This document shows positions 35,180 to 48,232 of a stretch of DNA of 64,000 nt, piece by piece. Origin of the DNA: Limonium bicolor (Eukaryota; Streptophyta; Magnoliopsida; Caryophyllales; Plumbaginaceae); assembly GCA_023374045.1 (NCBI GenBank), contig CM041776.1:284717873-284781872 (forward strand), read 5' to 3'. The translations under genes and the position numbers were made by a program. The notes below the pieces were generated by a model. That model was not told where the DNA came from, ran no database searches, and worked only from the letters and a program-made list of their open reading frames with translations. The first letter of the stretch is position 1. Each line of letters opens with the position of its first letter.

Positions 35180-35800
35180 TAAAGCTACGTTTTGAAGTTT
35201 TATCAATAATATCACCATGGTTAACAAATGATGATAGATTATTTTAGTTTTAGTGGGGCCAAGAGATAAAAGAAATCCAAATGTGTGACCATGGTTTACC
35301 CTAATCATCATTGATGTCAAAACCCGAATAACTGGATCTGTTATGTTTTGAAAATTAAAGGAGAGTAAACATAGCAAGGAGAACAAAAGTGACTGACATA
35401 AAACAATTCTAGTGTAAACTTTTATCAACCCATGGTCTTCCTCTTCTTTATTTCTCAAACCTACCTTGCATCCTGGATGCATGTTATAATAAACAAATTA
35501 TCAGTCAGCAGTGAGAATCTCTTATGAATCTGCTGATTGGTGTGAACTAAGTCTCCGATTTGTTCTTCCATCGTTGTAGCAATCGGTTAGAGTTCTTTAC
35601 AATTATATGCAAGCTGGAGGAAGGACGACCACAGAATTTGTCTTATTAGTTCGGAAAACAGAATTTGGGGTTTAATTGAACTGAAAAAAAATCTGAAGCA
35701 CGAGAGACGCCTCGTGTTTCTTTCAGATTAGCTGTACATCCTGTGATCGATTCCACTGGGCTTCAAATTGAGCAAGAAGTGTAGCCCTGTTTCTTCTGCA

Positions 35801-35815
35801 ATGGATCCCATTCAG
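35801..35815 (+). CDS. Possible 5-codon first coding exon (MDPIQ), unsupported downstream
   Basis: ATGGATCCCATTCAG is followed directly by a good donor, GTGAGT, and preceded by an open leader-like stretch. No downstream exon could be recognised before the MYB exon at 38581, so it may be a relic of a duplicated first exon. Treat as a weak candidate. Confidence 0.25.
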
Positions 35816-36580
35816 GTGAGTCCCTCTAGGGTCAATGATCTCTAGCCTCCAGGGTTTTCAAATTTGCATGTATTGGTACATTTTGTAGATTCATTTGTGT
35901 TCATGGAACTTGAAATTCCTGGGTATTTGAATTTGTTTATGCATCTCTCATAATAGATTCAGTTAAGGCATGCTGGGCAATGATTTTATTGTGAACTTGT
36001 TATTCTGCCTTTCTCCTTTCATATAGACATATAAGGCACTCTTTCGGCTTCAAACCTAGAACTAAGACGCTATACATTGAGAATTGGATTTGGCTTGTTA
36101 TTGCCGTTAGAATCTCAGGATGCAAGAATTGTATACCCTTGTGCATAAGAAACTAGACATATCTGTTGACTGCAAAGGCTGAATGCTATGGTTTAACGCG
36201 ATGATGTCAGCATATACGCCTTGGTCCCCATAACTCAGTCGTGGATGGTAGGCAGAAAATCAGCTTGTGTGCTAAAATTAAATTCAGCTGCATCTTGTGA
36301 GGAAATCTAAAGGATTTATCCAGACTTTACTATTTTTTTGGTTTCTAGTTTCTTATTGTTTGTGTAGGTTACTAGTGAGAAATCCTACTAGTGTTTTACA
36401 ATCATCTAATGCGGGTCCATTCTACTTCTCCTTCCAAGTTTACTGCCGATTCACCCTAGTAGTATGCTTTTATCTCAAAATCATGGTGAAGGGCTAATGT
36501 GTCGTGCTAGCAATGCTCTGTACTGCCTTATGGTTTTTTTGTATTGCGTTTAGTCTTTTTTTGGAATATAGAAATGGCTT

Positions 36581-36726
36581 ATCTATTAGCCAAACTTTCT
36601 CTTAATGAACTAGAGTTTGGAAGTTTGTTTATTATAAACTAGGTGAGTCAAGTGACTTTTTCTTGTGCGATTAGTGTGGTACTCACTAAAAGTAGTGGCA
36701 TCTATGGTGGTTGCTATATATCCCAC
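36581..36726. repeat. Right arm of a large inverted repeat
   Basis: Inverted match of 34775-34918. Neither arm has a coding frame. The arms could be two MITE-type copies in opposite orientation or a true inverted duplication. Confidence 0.9.
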
Positions 36727-38400
36727 AAATAGTTCAATGATACAATAGTTCGTTTAAATATTCCTATCCACATTTAGTTGCTATCTCCACATCTAAAAAA
36801 TTAGTATGTTGTAGCTCTACCCATTCAGAATCTATCCGTAGGTAATGTGTTGGTAATATTTGTGCCATTATGAACCAGTATTTCCGTACTCATATTAAAT
36901 AGGGGTAAAATCTTGAATTATGTCACCATTTCAGCCAGCAACCAGCTGTGGTGTGACCCGATTGTTTTGAGCGATGGGAAAAACAGGCCGTAGGCTTCAA
37001 GAAAACTGAGTAGGATTGTCAATAATACCATATTGTGTATAGTATTACTATCTAGTGAATTAGTCAGTCAGCTTTTTACTTCGTTACTTATTTGTCAAAT
37101 CTATGTGGGTAGTGTTAAAGGTAATAGGATTAATAATTAATGCTACAAACATAAATATATATTTAATGGAGAAGAGGAATATATAAATATGGAAATTTGA
37201 CATATACCGCAGCAAGTCCCTGTTTTCTTGTTATGCTTCCGAAGGGTTATCACTTTATAGTACCAATGTAGTAGTGGTGGGCAGATGCAAGATTTTTCAA
37301 GACTAAAAACTAAATGATAGTTTGACCTCTTTAAGCTTGGAAAATATAAGAGAGCCGTTGATGAGCTAACACAAACAAGGACGCTTGAAGACCTGGCTTT
37401 CTCCTGAATCAACAAAAAGAGAGGAACAGCATAAAGTTATTTTGAAGAAAAACAATAACCTTGAATGACAATGCATAGTACTAGTAGTATGTGGTTAGTT
37501 ATTAATTAAGTAGAGTCCGACATATTTCAGATGTAAGTGGTCTCGTCGGAATATTTCTTAATTAGTGAAAATGAAGAAGAATAAAATGTACAGTCTAGTT
37601 ACTTGCTTCTTACAGAGGGATTTCAGGAAGCCTTTTACTCGATCAGGACATGCAGTCGCAGCACATCTCTAGTGCACAACAGCAGCAGAAAGTAGCCAAA
37701 CTGAAAAAATTAAAAAAAAAAATAAAAGAGAGAGAAAAAGTGATCAGAATGATTTTAAAATATTGATTAGTCACAACACATTTTAGATAGTGTAAAAGAA
37801 GCAAGCGTAGAAGCAATGGCATACCTACGTAGTAATCTAAATTTGATAACAATATATCAAACTGTATATGTATGAACTGATATTAAAGTTAGTGATCATT
37901 ACTATTTGAAAAGGTATCCCTTTTCTTTGATGGGTAATCTGGTTAGATGATGACTACTTTATGCCGAAGGCATCAAGATATGAAATTATAGAAAATTTGA
38001 ACACATATAATGCAGGCATAAGTTCAGAAAGCAAACCCATATGAATAATAGGTCAGAATTGGTAATAACTGCTAACTAAACTCAAAGAAACAAATCTGTT
38101 CATTGTATTTGGAGAACTGGTGGATATTCTAATATAAGCAGAGAATTTAAGTCTACAGTTACTAGACTCAAACAAGAAAGAGACCTAAACTAAGTTGCCA
38201 GATTAGTTTGTTCATTTCTGCTTATTGCGATTAATAACCAAAATTAAGCAACCTGTCCTAAAGGAAAGGTGGAAGGGATGTAAAACCCGAAACTAACTAG
38301 TGTTTAAGTTTAAACACTAAGTAACCCTAAACCGAGTTGCTAATTCATTTTTTTCTGTTCTTATTATTTCTTAACCAGCTCCTAATATACTCCTTTCTTT
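36727..38400. other. Non-coding stretch
   Basis: I see no family signature in any frame, and no LTR or TIR. A 10-bp palindrome TAGTGTTTAA-GT-TTAAACACTA lies at 38298-38319. Confidence 0.55.
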
Positions 38401-38423
38401 GAGAACTGAACTCGACATATACA

Positions 38424-38451
38424 CATATTATATACATTCACCCAACCTACC
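38424..38451 (+). promoter_or_regulatory. Possible promoter elements of the MYB gene
   Basis: A TATA-like stretch ACATATTATATACA (38424-38437) is followed at 38445-38451 by ACCTACC, an AC element that plant R2R3-MYB proteins commonly bind. The ATG is about 130 bp further on. This is inference from motif and spacing only. Confidence 0.35.
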
Positions 38452-38580
38452 CATCCACTGCAGTTCACACACACATACATATTCTCCTTTCTAGTTCAGT
38501 TTTCTCTCGAGGATTGCACATACGGAGATCCATCAAGGAGTAGTTAATTTTATTATTTGTTGAAGAAAACAGAGTTAGTT

Positions 38581-38750
38581 ATGGAAACCAGAAGAAGTAC
38601 TGACAGTAGGTGCAACACCAGTACAGAGGAAGAGAAAGCAATGGTGGTTAATAACAGAGGAGCATGGACAGCTGAGGAAGACATGAAATTAGCTCAGTAT
38701 GTGGAAATTCACGGCCCAAAGAGATGGAAAACTGCTGCAGTCAGAGCGGG
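38581..38750 (+). pseudogene. R2R3-MYB transcription factor, first exon only
   Basis: The ATG at 38581 opens METRRSTDSRCNTSTEEEKA. The R2 repeat then begins: RGAWTAEEDMKLAQYVEIHG, KRWKTAAVRAG, with the first two tryptophans in place. The exon stops at GCGG|GTGAGT, the conserved phase-1 intron position in R2 of plant R2R3-MYB genes. The next exon should give an RCGKSCRLRW-type third helix; I find none from 38751 to 39770, where a GH9 pseudogene begins. The gene is therefore either cut, or has an intron that now holds other DNA and continues out of recognition. It is called a pseudogene for that reason; the exon itself has no lesion. Confidence 0.7.
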
Positions 38751-39828
38751 TGAGTTATTTGGCTGCATGTGTAAATTTTAGTTTCATAAACCAGACAACA
38801 GTAGCAATACTACATTAGAGGAGAAATTCGACACAGAGCTTTAAATCGAGACTTAAAATCATCACTACTAAGACTCATAAAATTTAGTGCTTAACAGAAG
38901 CAAATAGACAGATGACCAATTAGATTTTTTTTCTGTTGCCACCTAGCTACTTCCTTGCTCTCTTGGATTGTTGAATTTGACTTTGTACTCATTCACTCCT
39001 CTTTAGCTCTAAAATAAATTCAAGTCTTTGAAGTAATCAAATTAGGTTGAATCATCAGCTTCACTCTTAATTGGTCGCTATGTGTGTATAATACCTTGTC
39101 AACCTTATATGTATGTGCCCTTAGTTAAATTAGAAGATTTTCTTCACTAATGTGGTTTTACATTCCTCAAACCATTTTTTTATAATTTCAAAAACAAACT
39201 ACCTACATGAAAGAAAACGGCATACTTAGCACACCATCTTCATATTGAAACTAAGTTTGAAATTTCTAAAATGTAAATGTTTAATCTCGCTAGCTCATTC
39301 AACAACAAAGCTAGAGTTAGGTTAATTAGATAGTACAATTGGCCAACATCGAATACAATAACTCTAAATTACCTAAGAAATATTGTTCTCAAGTGCAATT
39401 CATGAGAGAAAGGAAAGGTTGGTGGCAGTATAATGAAAGAATCCGTTGGTTTGATAATATATTAGATCGAGTTATAATTAATTAATGACTCTCCTTGATA
39501 TAATTTCATATTTAAAAATGCTTCTGCGGTATATACTATAAATTACCAAACAGATTACTCTGTGTTCCTCATTTCATACTTACACCTCAATTGATCCCTC
39601 TCACGAATCTCACTTGCTGGATCAACTTTTGTTCTCCATTTTCACGAGTAGTAAGTAATTGTATCCATAACCTGTGTTTATTTGTCTTTTACCCATATAA
39701 TTATATGACAAAATTATGATCTAATATAATATTATCATCTCTTTTCCGGGTGTAACTTTTCAAATTCATTTATAGCAGCAGGCAGCATCCACTTGAATGA
39801 ATATTGAGTAATTCAAAGAGTGAAATGG
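38751..39828. other. Non-coding stretch after the MYB exon
   Basis: AT-rich, with stops in all frames. No MYB exon 2, LTR or TIR found. Confidence 0.55.
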
Positions 39829-40975
<1,147 letters not shown>

Positions 40976-40999
40976 ACTAATTAATTGAGACTACACTTT

Positions 41000-41799
41000 G
41001 AAATTGGCTGGCGATGGGTTATTCCCAAGTTAATGCCGTAGGTTATTAGAAGATTTTGCTTCAGTAGGAAGGTGTTAGTCATGGGAGTCCTGAAATTTAC
41101 AGATGCCATCACCACTAAAAAATTTCAAAGGATGTACAACTTACCTGGAGAGGAACAAATATCTCCAGCTAAGCTATCCCCCCAAATTGAGATCATTATC
41201 ATCACAAATAATAATCGAGTCAATACCGAGAGATGGTGGCACAATTGTATTTTGCCAAACCCCAAATTCCATAATCCTATGCAAATGCCCTAGTGCACAA
41301 CAAGAAACTAGTAGCTAGAGTTGAAGATGGGAGAGGAGGAACAGAAGCGAACCAGATTGAAGACGGGTGCGCTAGTGATTGGGGTCCAAGTTCAGCAACG
41401 GTGAGATTAAAAAACACAGTTGTTTGTAGTTGGAGTTCAGAAAGTGGGAGAATCGGACGTTGAATCGATACAGAACCAAACTCGAGCGAGGAGATTCGGC
41501 GAGCTTTGGGAAACGACCGAGGAAAAAGATGAGGGCTCCGCTAGAAGGGTTTTCTTTTCTGAAGATTGACAACTCAAGAAACAACTGATGAAGAGAGAGT
41601 TTAAAAATATGTTGACACTTATTAAGGAATGTGAATAATAATGCATGTATTCAGCTTTTACTTTTCATCTAGATATAATTATTTTTGTGTTGAATAATAT
41701 GATTAAACATGAAAAAAGTGTGTCAAAAAGTTAGAATGACACATATATTTGAACAAGAATCACATCCTAAACAACAGATATTAATTAACGGAGGGAGTA
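41000..41799. other. Mostly unassigned stretch
   Basis: A possible short exon at 41327-41400 (MGEEEQKRTRLKTGALVIGV, then a GT donor) has no recognised continuation. Near 41780 GGAGGGAGTAC looks like one end of a Stowaway element, without the other end. No other feature found. Confidence 0.4.
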
Positions 41800-41878
41800 C
41801 TAAATATTACCAACGGACAACTTCCGACAGTAACATTTATCATAAACGACCCGACCTTAATACGACTTATTTTTTCCT
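41800..41878. mobile_element. Left remnant of a CACTA-like element
   Basis: Contains ACCAACGGACAACTTCCGAC-type subterminal words like those at 50260-50900. No CACTA terminus on this side. The Harbinger element follows immediately. Confidence 0.5.
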
Positions 41879-42808
41879 TTAGGTGTCGTTCGATAACTGC
41901 TTATCGGGCTTTTGAATGCGGTCAATGGGCTGTTGACCATGGCCCAACGTCGTATACATGCTCCCGTCAGTCCAATAACAACCCTTATGGTTAATGTTGT
42001 ATTTGCCGCGTTTGGAGGCATGTTGGGATTGCGGGCGTTTTTTGAAGTTAATTTGGGTGGACTAATGTCCACTTTGCCCCTCCTTTTTTATGCTATTTGC
42101 CCCCGCTTCAGTTCTGCACACACGCCTGATGCGATGCTGAGCCTGGGACAGAAGCACACACTCGCAACCACCTCGATTTGCCATATACCAACCACATTCA
42201 ATTCGGTAATCAATACTAGTAACAACCGTCAAAATTCATCATCGAAATTGTTGTTAAATACCACAGTCGTCGCCTGTTGTTGAATGTGAGCTCTTCAGTG
42301 GCGAGGTAATATTATCTCCTCTTCACCGTTGTAATTTTGTTTAAGGTTTACTGTTTGTCGATGCATGTTTGAGTTTTTGCTGACGATTGTTCATTTTTTT
42401 GTTTGTAGTTCACTGGTACGTCCATCGTCGGAGTGGGTAAGGATCTGTTACTTGTCTGTTTGTAGGTAGGATGGATCTTTGTTGTGCCCCCACATGTCCG
42501 TTGATTCGGTTGTTTGTCTTGCTTCAGGTACTCAGTTTGGAGGGTGGTCCCAAATCAGGTGATTTTTACGGTTGTTACCAACTTCTCTTGTGCACGTGTA
42601 TATATTAGTATAGGGTATATTACATTTAAGCGCATGCAAATGGGTTGGTAGTGTTTTTAATATTCGTTGTTGATGGTAATATTATTTGTAGTCAACGATT
42701 ATATATTTGCATGTTTTATTTTGAAATGAGCTGAGCTTCATTGATGCGGTCGCAAGTCTTTTGTCAATTGATTTTGAAATGTGTTGTTATTTTTCATTGA
42801 ACACTAGT

Positions 42809-44296
42809 ATGAGTGGTGGAAAAGACAGAGAGAAGGGGAAAGGGAAACTGGTAGATGCAGATAATGGGAAACAAAGAAAACAGAAGCATGAATGGACAGA
42901 CAGTGAAGTTGAATATTTGATTACTTTACTTTATCAAGAGGCTCAGATACAATTAAGTAGGGGGGGTAATCTTTCTGGTTTCAAGCATAACTGGACGCCA
43001 ATTACACTGAAGTTGAATGAGAGTAGAGTAGGTTTGGAACCATTAGAAAGAAGTGTTTGTAAGAATAAGGGAGATTGGCTGAAAGGAAACTGGCGAAGGT
43101 GGAAGGATCTCACCAACAGAAGAACTGGTCTTGGCTGGGATAAGGACACCAAAACTTGCACGTACTCTCCAGAATGGATAGCAAGAATGTGTAAGGTAAG
43201 TGGTCAGCAGAAAGAATGTGCCTTATGTCGAACATTGCATTTGTTTTATTTTTGTGTCTATGTTTTACTGATATTTGCATTGATTGTGTGGTGCAGGAGG
43301 ATGATCGTATAGCTAAGCTAGTTAATTCGAAGTGGCCATCTCATCTGGTTGGTGAAATGGAGCTGATCTGGGGCCAAACGTATGCCACTGGTGATCTCAG
43401 AATCACTCCTGGTGGAGATCCACCTCCTGAAGTTGTTCAGAATAATGATGGTAGTCAGGACACTGACAGAGGTGGAAATCTAACTGGGAGTGGGGGTTAC
43501 ACTCCGTTGTTAGTGTTGGTTATTGATAGTTCAATGTTTGCTTCTTCTATGGATATATCTACTGGTGTTAGCTCATTTGTAACAGAGTTGTAGCCCCATC
43601 TCCAGCAGACTTTGTCCCGGATCAAGGTCCAATATTCGACCTTACAACTGATGAAGCAATTGCTAACTACAATTCAGCATTTAAGCTAGTAGCTTTGGGG
43701 TTTTAGGTGGTGAGAGCAGCGTAGGTTATGTGCCTCCTGTAAGCAACAATATCACTGTTCCCATAACTCCAACCCACCAAGGATTTAGTTACCCACCAGA
43801 CATACTTTTTACGCCTGATGTAAACCAGCCTACTTCTACATCCCAGAAGCCTCCTGAATGGGATCAACTAATGATGACTACAGGTTGTGGTAAGCCTCAT
43901 GGTGTTAAGAGGGATAAGCTTCAGTTGAAGACAGCTAGCAGCATTGGGAAAAAAAAGTCCATTGATAAAGGCAAAGGTAAAGGTAATGCTGTTGTTGAAG
44001 AACTCAGAGAGTTTAGGGGTGAAGTTACTGGGGAGTTACACAATTGTACAGGTATGATTACTGGTTTGCAAGCACAAACTCGAGTGAGTGATGATGTTAT
44101 TACCATCCCTAAAGCGGCAGCTAGGATAAGAGCTGCCCCTGGATTGACTAGGAATCAGATAACACATGCAACCACTGTGATTGCTGATCGTTCTCAACGT
44201 GCTTGTCTGATGACTTTAGATGATGAGGAGGAGGTTGCTGATTGGGTTCGCCATCTCTATTTTTCTGTCTACGGAGACAACAAGTATGATCGTTAA
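42809..44296 (+). pseudogene. Harbinger ORF1: Myb/SANT-like DNA-binding protein
   Basis: The start is the ATG at 42809 (MSGGKDREKGKGKLVDADNG). The Myb/SANT-like trihelix follows: KHEWTDSEVEYLITLLYQEA, SVCKNKGDWLKGNWRRWKDL, WIARMCK. Exon 1 ends at 43195|GTAAGT and exon 2 starts at 43297 (EDDRIAKLVNSKWPSHL, LIWGQTYATGD). In Harbinger elements this protein binds the ends and works with the transposase in the nucleus. Exon 2 closes with a TAG at 43591; related sequence continues in other frames, to 43704 (DFVPDQGPIFDLTTDEAI) and then 43720-44296, with a basic GKKKSIDKGKGKG stretch. So either further short introns or frameshifts are present. I cannot decide, hence the call as probably broken. Confidence 0.75.
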
Positions 44297-44579
44297 TTCA
44301 TAATAGTCTATTAGCATTCAGGGGTCAGTCACATGGTCATATATTCGGTTATATGTATCTTTTGGAGACATGCTCTTTTTGGGTGGTTCTTGGATGCAAG
44401 TGCATCCTTTTTGTGTAGCTTGTCTTTGTACATAAGTAGATGTGACCCATGCTGTTATGTAGGAAATGGAACAACTAGTCTACCGTAAACCATCATTGTC
44501 TGATTTCTTATGGTTTTGTTCCTTTTGAACGGTGCTACAAATACAAAAGTAACCCTATGTTTCTATTAGGTTGACAGAA

Positions 44580-45124
44580 ATGGCACCCAACGACCATATT
44601 GCAAACATTCTTAACAAACATTTTTCACAAAATAGAAGGGACTACATAAAATTCTTGATCCTTCGAGCTGCTGAGATTTATCAAGCAAAGGTCCTACTGT
44701 TGCTTGCGACAAAGAGAAGTGAGCATATGGCTGCATACGCTCATAAGGATGGCACAGCCAAAAGGATGCGACACTCATGCGATTTCTGCAAACGACACGG
44801 ATTTATAGATCAAGCATACTTGATATTCAGGGAACTGAAAATGACCTACAATTTGTCTGTTGCAAATCACATACAGGACATCTTGTATGGGAGCTGCAGA
44901 CCAAACTATGAGGAGATGGCAGATAGAGAAGGGAAGGGAAGATGACAGAAACTATGGCAGTTAGTAGGCTTAGGAAAATAAAACAGTTGTCCGATGCAGA
45001 GTTTAGATACGGAGCATGTATGATACAGGATTATGACATGAGAGATTTGTTTGAATGTTCCACTGATGATGAGTTTGTGGATATCATTAGGATGAAAATG
45101 TCGAGGTGTAAACACAGTGTGTGA
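44580..45124 (+). CDS. Unknown cargo frame(s) with ATGA overlap
   Basis: The first frame (44580-44945) starts MAPNDHIANILNKHFSQNRR and includes CDFCKRHGFIDQAYLIF. It ends in TGA overlapping the ATG of a second frame (44942-45124; MTETMAVSRLRKIKQLSDAE). Both have protein-like composition and may be one gene broken by a frameshift. They lie between ORF1 and the transposase on the same strand. I recognise no family. Confidence 0.45.
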
Positions 45125-45251
45125 GGGTCATGAGAAATCGAAATGCGGATTGTACCATTTTATGTATTACTTATTGAGTGTCTGTACAACATTCGTTTAT
45201 ACATTTTGTTGGTGTTATCTAATACAGTTTTGTTGTATCTTTATTCAGATA

Positions 45252-46653
45252 ATGGAATTTGTGAACACATCACAAACAGTTCAGGTTTTTAGAGCAATTG
45301 CAAATGACCCGGAGAAGCTAAACGATTTCTGCATCGCTTTGAAGTTAGACCTAGCACGAATCGAACAGAAAATATTTCAATTCATTCAGATACTTGAATT
45401 GTACTTTAACAAGCCCACGAGGATTCCGATGCACACATCAGGTATGGGTGGTGCAACATGGGTGGACGAGTTACTTAATGGTCACCCGGTGCGATGCTTT
45501 AACGCTCTTCGCATGAACAGAGATACATTCTTGAGCTTATGCTATTTACTTGAGTTCAAGTATTTCATAGACAGTAAGGCAAGGATTTCCGTAAAGGAAA
45601 GGGTAGCGATATGCTTGAGAACACTAAGCCATCGTTGTGCGAATAGAGACTCTATGGAGAGGTTCCAGCATTCTGGATCTAGTGTGTCTATTCATTTTGG
45701 TGACATACTTGAGGCGATTGGTCGTCTTGGCAAACACGTAATTAAACCAAGAGATCCGACGTACTCATCTGTACCGCCACAGATATTAAACAATGATATG
45801 TACTACCCATTGTTTAAGGTTTGTGTTCTCTCTTATCTGCTTGGAAATTTTATTCAACAACTTAGAATAATAATTGTGACTACAATTACATGTATGTAGG
45901 ACTGCGTGGGAGCATTGGATGGGTGTCACGTTGAATTAACTCCTCCTGAGTCAGACAGACTAAGATTTATTAACAGGAAAGGTTGTACAACCACCAATAT
46001 ATTAGTTGTTTGTGACTTTGACATGTTGTTTGTATTTGTATGTAGTGGATGGGAGGGTTCAGCACATGACACACGTGTGTATTTGAATTCTGTTAATGAT
46101 CGCAGCCTTAAGTTTCCACATCCACCTAATGGTAAATACACTTTACGTTTACGTGTTTGCACAAGTAAGGATGATTATTGTGCTTGTTAACTAATATTTG
46201 GTTCTTATTTTGCCCATTTGTTGGTATAGGAAAATATTATCTTGGGGACAAGGGATATCCCGATCGTGATGGGCTAATGACACCGCACACTAGAGTTAAA
46301 TACCATCAATCAGAGTTTAGAGCTGAGCACCCAATGGTAGAAAAGAGTTGTTCAACCGGGCACATTCATCTTTAAGATCAGCTATTGAGAGATCATTTGG
46401 AGTACTCAAAGCCAGATGGCAAATTCTAATGAAAGTACCAACCTACCCATTGCTGAAACAGATTAAAATCGTGAATGCATGCTTTGCTTTACACAATTAT
46501 ATAAGATTAAGTGTGTTTGGTGATCCCTGTTTTGCGATGGTTGATGCTGCACCCAACTTCATTCCAGAAAGTGAAGAGTTGGAGCAAACGGATGCAAATT
46601 GTTCCAGACTTCCGTCTATGTGTACTGATAATGGTACTCAAGCTATGGTGTAG
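45252..46653 (+). pseudogene. PIF/Harbinger transposase (DDE_Tnp_4), one frameshift
   Basis: The start is the ATG at 45252. Exons: 45252-45818, 45900-46131 and 46230-46653, with GT-AG borders and matching phases. The N-terminal part carries FNALRMNRDTFLSLC and ISVKERVAICLRTLSHRC. The catalytic triad is in DCVGALDGCHVELTPP (D), GWEGSAHDTRVYLNS (D) and SAIERSFGVLKARWQIL (E). The enzyme would cut and join the element ends in the nucleus. A one-base frame change at the A run 46341-46344, between the second D and the E, breaks the third exon, so this copy probably gives no active product. Otherwise it is full length. It starts 3' of ORF1 and the small frames, on the same strand. Confidence 0.9.
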
Positions 46654-47112
46654 TTGAAGGAACAACTAACTGCTTCCTTGGGTGATAGACGAGTTCGTAG
46701 GCGATTTGTTTAAAATGGTAGCATGCATTGCCAACCCATGATGTGTGTGGTATACCTTGTGAAGATGGATGCAAGATTGTTATTACAAACATTTACTCCC
46801 TTTTGTGGCATCATTTTATATATAATGTATAAGTGGTATGCTTTAATTTTTTTTTTTATTTTGGATCATACTTATATATGTAAGTTAATGTTCTAATATT
46901 ACTACGTAGTATGAAAACATATATCTCATTCAACCAGATAACACTACTATTACACAACCGTCGCTTGCTATACGCAAACACTCAAAGTACAACGGACATA
47001 CAAACTCCTGGTTACAATACATTCAATAAGAACTGAAGCACACAAACGCACATTACTATGCGAATCAAAACCAAACTCTTTATAACTACTGAATGGATAA
47101 ACACGAACTTAG
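46654..47112. other. Spacer between converging Harbinger genes
   Basis: Non-coding AT-rich stretch between the transposase (plus) and the first minus-strand cargo frame. It probably holds both 3' ends. Nothing else seen. Confidence 0.6.
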
Positions 47113-47585
47113 TTACTTATTAAGTCTGGCCTCATGCATCATAACATCTTCACCATCAAATGGGGGGCTTGGTACAACCGATTTACCCAACAGTGAGTAT
47201 TCGTTCTGTTTTGGACTCGCATCTCCAATCTGCTGCGTAGCAACACCATTGCATGCTCGTTCTGTGTTGGATCTCACTGCCGGTAATCCTATAACAAGTG
47301 TCGGCTCTATCTTGATCTTTTTGTGACAGTTCATGTTGTTTACACGGGCCATTGAAAGCATGGGAGTGTTGTCGATGAAAGTTAATGCTTCCCGTGTTTG
47401 TTGTATGTTACTAACCTCACTGTCGCTAGAAAGATCGATGACAACAACATCAGTAGATGAACCTGATGTGTCTGATGCATCTGATGTATCTGATGTAGAG
47501 GAATAAAAAACACGCCGTTGTATGGGATTTCTCTTGGTGGACTTTGATCGATGTCGATGAAAGTTAAGCGGCGTGCTGTAGACAT
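47113..47585 (-). CDS. Cargo protein with SUMO-interaction and SUMO-acceptor motifs
   Basis: The ATG at 47585 opens MSTARRLTFIDIDQSPP, but the long downstream frame (about 47535-47113) is shifted relative to it, so one frameshift or a missed exon lies near 47540. The downstream frame has a Ser/Asp/Thr-rich stretch (STSDTSDASDTSGSS), then VVVIDLSSDSE, a textbook SUMO-interacting motif: four hydrophobic residues followed by Ser and acidic ones. Later IKIE (in KKIKIEPTL) fits the SUMO-acceptor consensus. A 16-base repeat makes LTFID occur twice. Family unknown. It converges with the transposase gene. Confidence 0.5.
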
Positions 47586-48232
47586 AGTTTGTTGTTCCAA
47601 AAGAGTGCGGTTGAGGAAAATAGAGAGGGAGCTATTAGAAAATGATAAAACTGATGTAGATGTGAGGGTATACACACTGCTATATATAAAGAAAAATTTC
47701 ACAAGGAAGTTAGTGGTGTTATAAATGCTGTAGGATATAAGTAGGTGGTGAACCGTAGGCAAATTTACAAAGTTGGGATAATTAACCATCCTGCAACTCT
47801 GCTTTATTGGTTGCGTGTCAAGCAATGGTAATTGTAGCGGTGGTGACTATTCGAAAGTAGCAGAAAGAAGTATGGTTAGGTCTGTTTGGTTTAAAATTTA
47901 ATGTAGGGATGACTGTGATTTGTTGATATTGGACTTGCAAGGTGTTAATACCGCATGCAGAAGGAACATAAAAGATGCTTTTGTCATTACGCCAACTGCA
48001 TATTTTCATTATAATAATTCCATCCAAATACAACTTAACAGCACACCGGTAGACACATTACAATGCATAACTACAATCCAAAACGAAAACACGGTAGATA
48101 AATCGACTAGGCAAACGTAAAATAACAAGATCGGCATAGTAGATACCGGTTCATTAGCAAAAGCAAAATACAACTACCAACAGTCTAGCCATATCATCAT
48201 CTTCATGTGACCTGAATCCCTTAATGATGATG
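47586..48232. other. Spacer upstream of the SIM frame
   Basis: No gene seen. It should hold the promoter of the 47113-47585 gene and the 3' end of the next one. Confidence 0.5.

Noticed and set aside
41770..41800. A second Stowaway element
   Set aside because: Only one end (GGAGGGAGTAC) is seen; no partner CTCCCTCCGT lies to the left within 500 bp.
42943..43161. Minus-strand frame over Harbinger ORF1
   Set aside because: Antisense shadow of the Myb/SANT-like exon.
47093..47326. Plus-strand frame of 77 codons
   Set aside because: Shadow of the minus-strand SIM-containing frame, which has better motifs.
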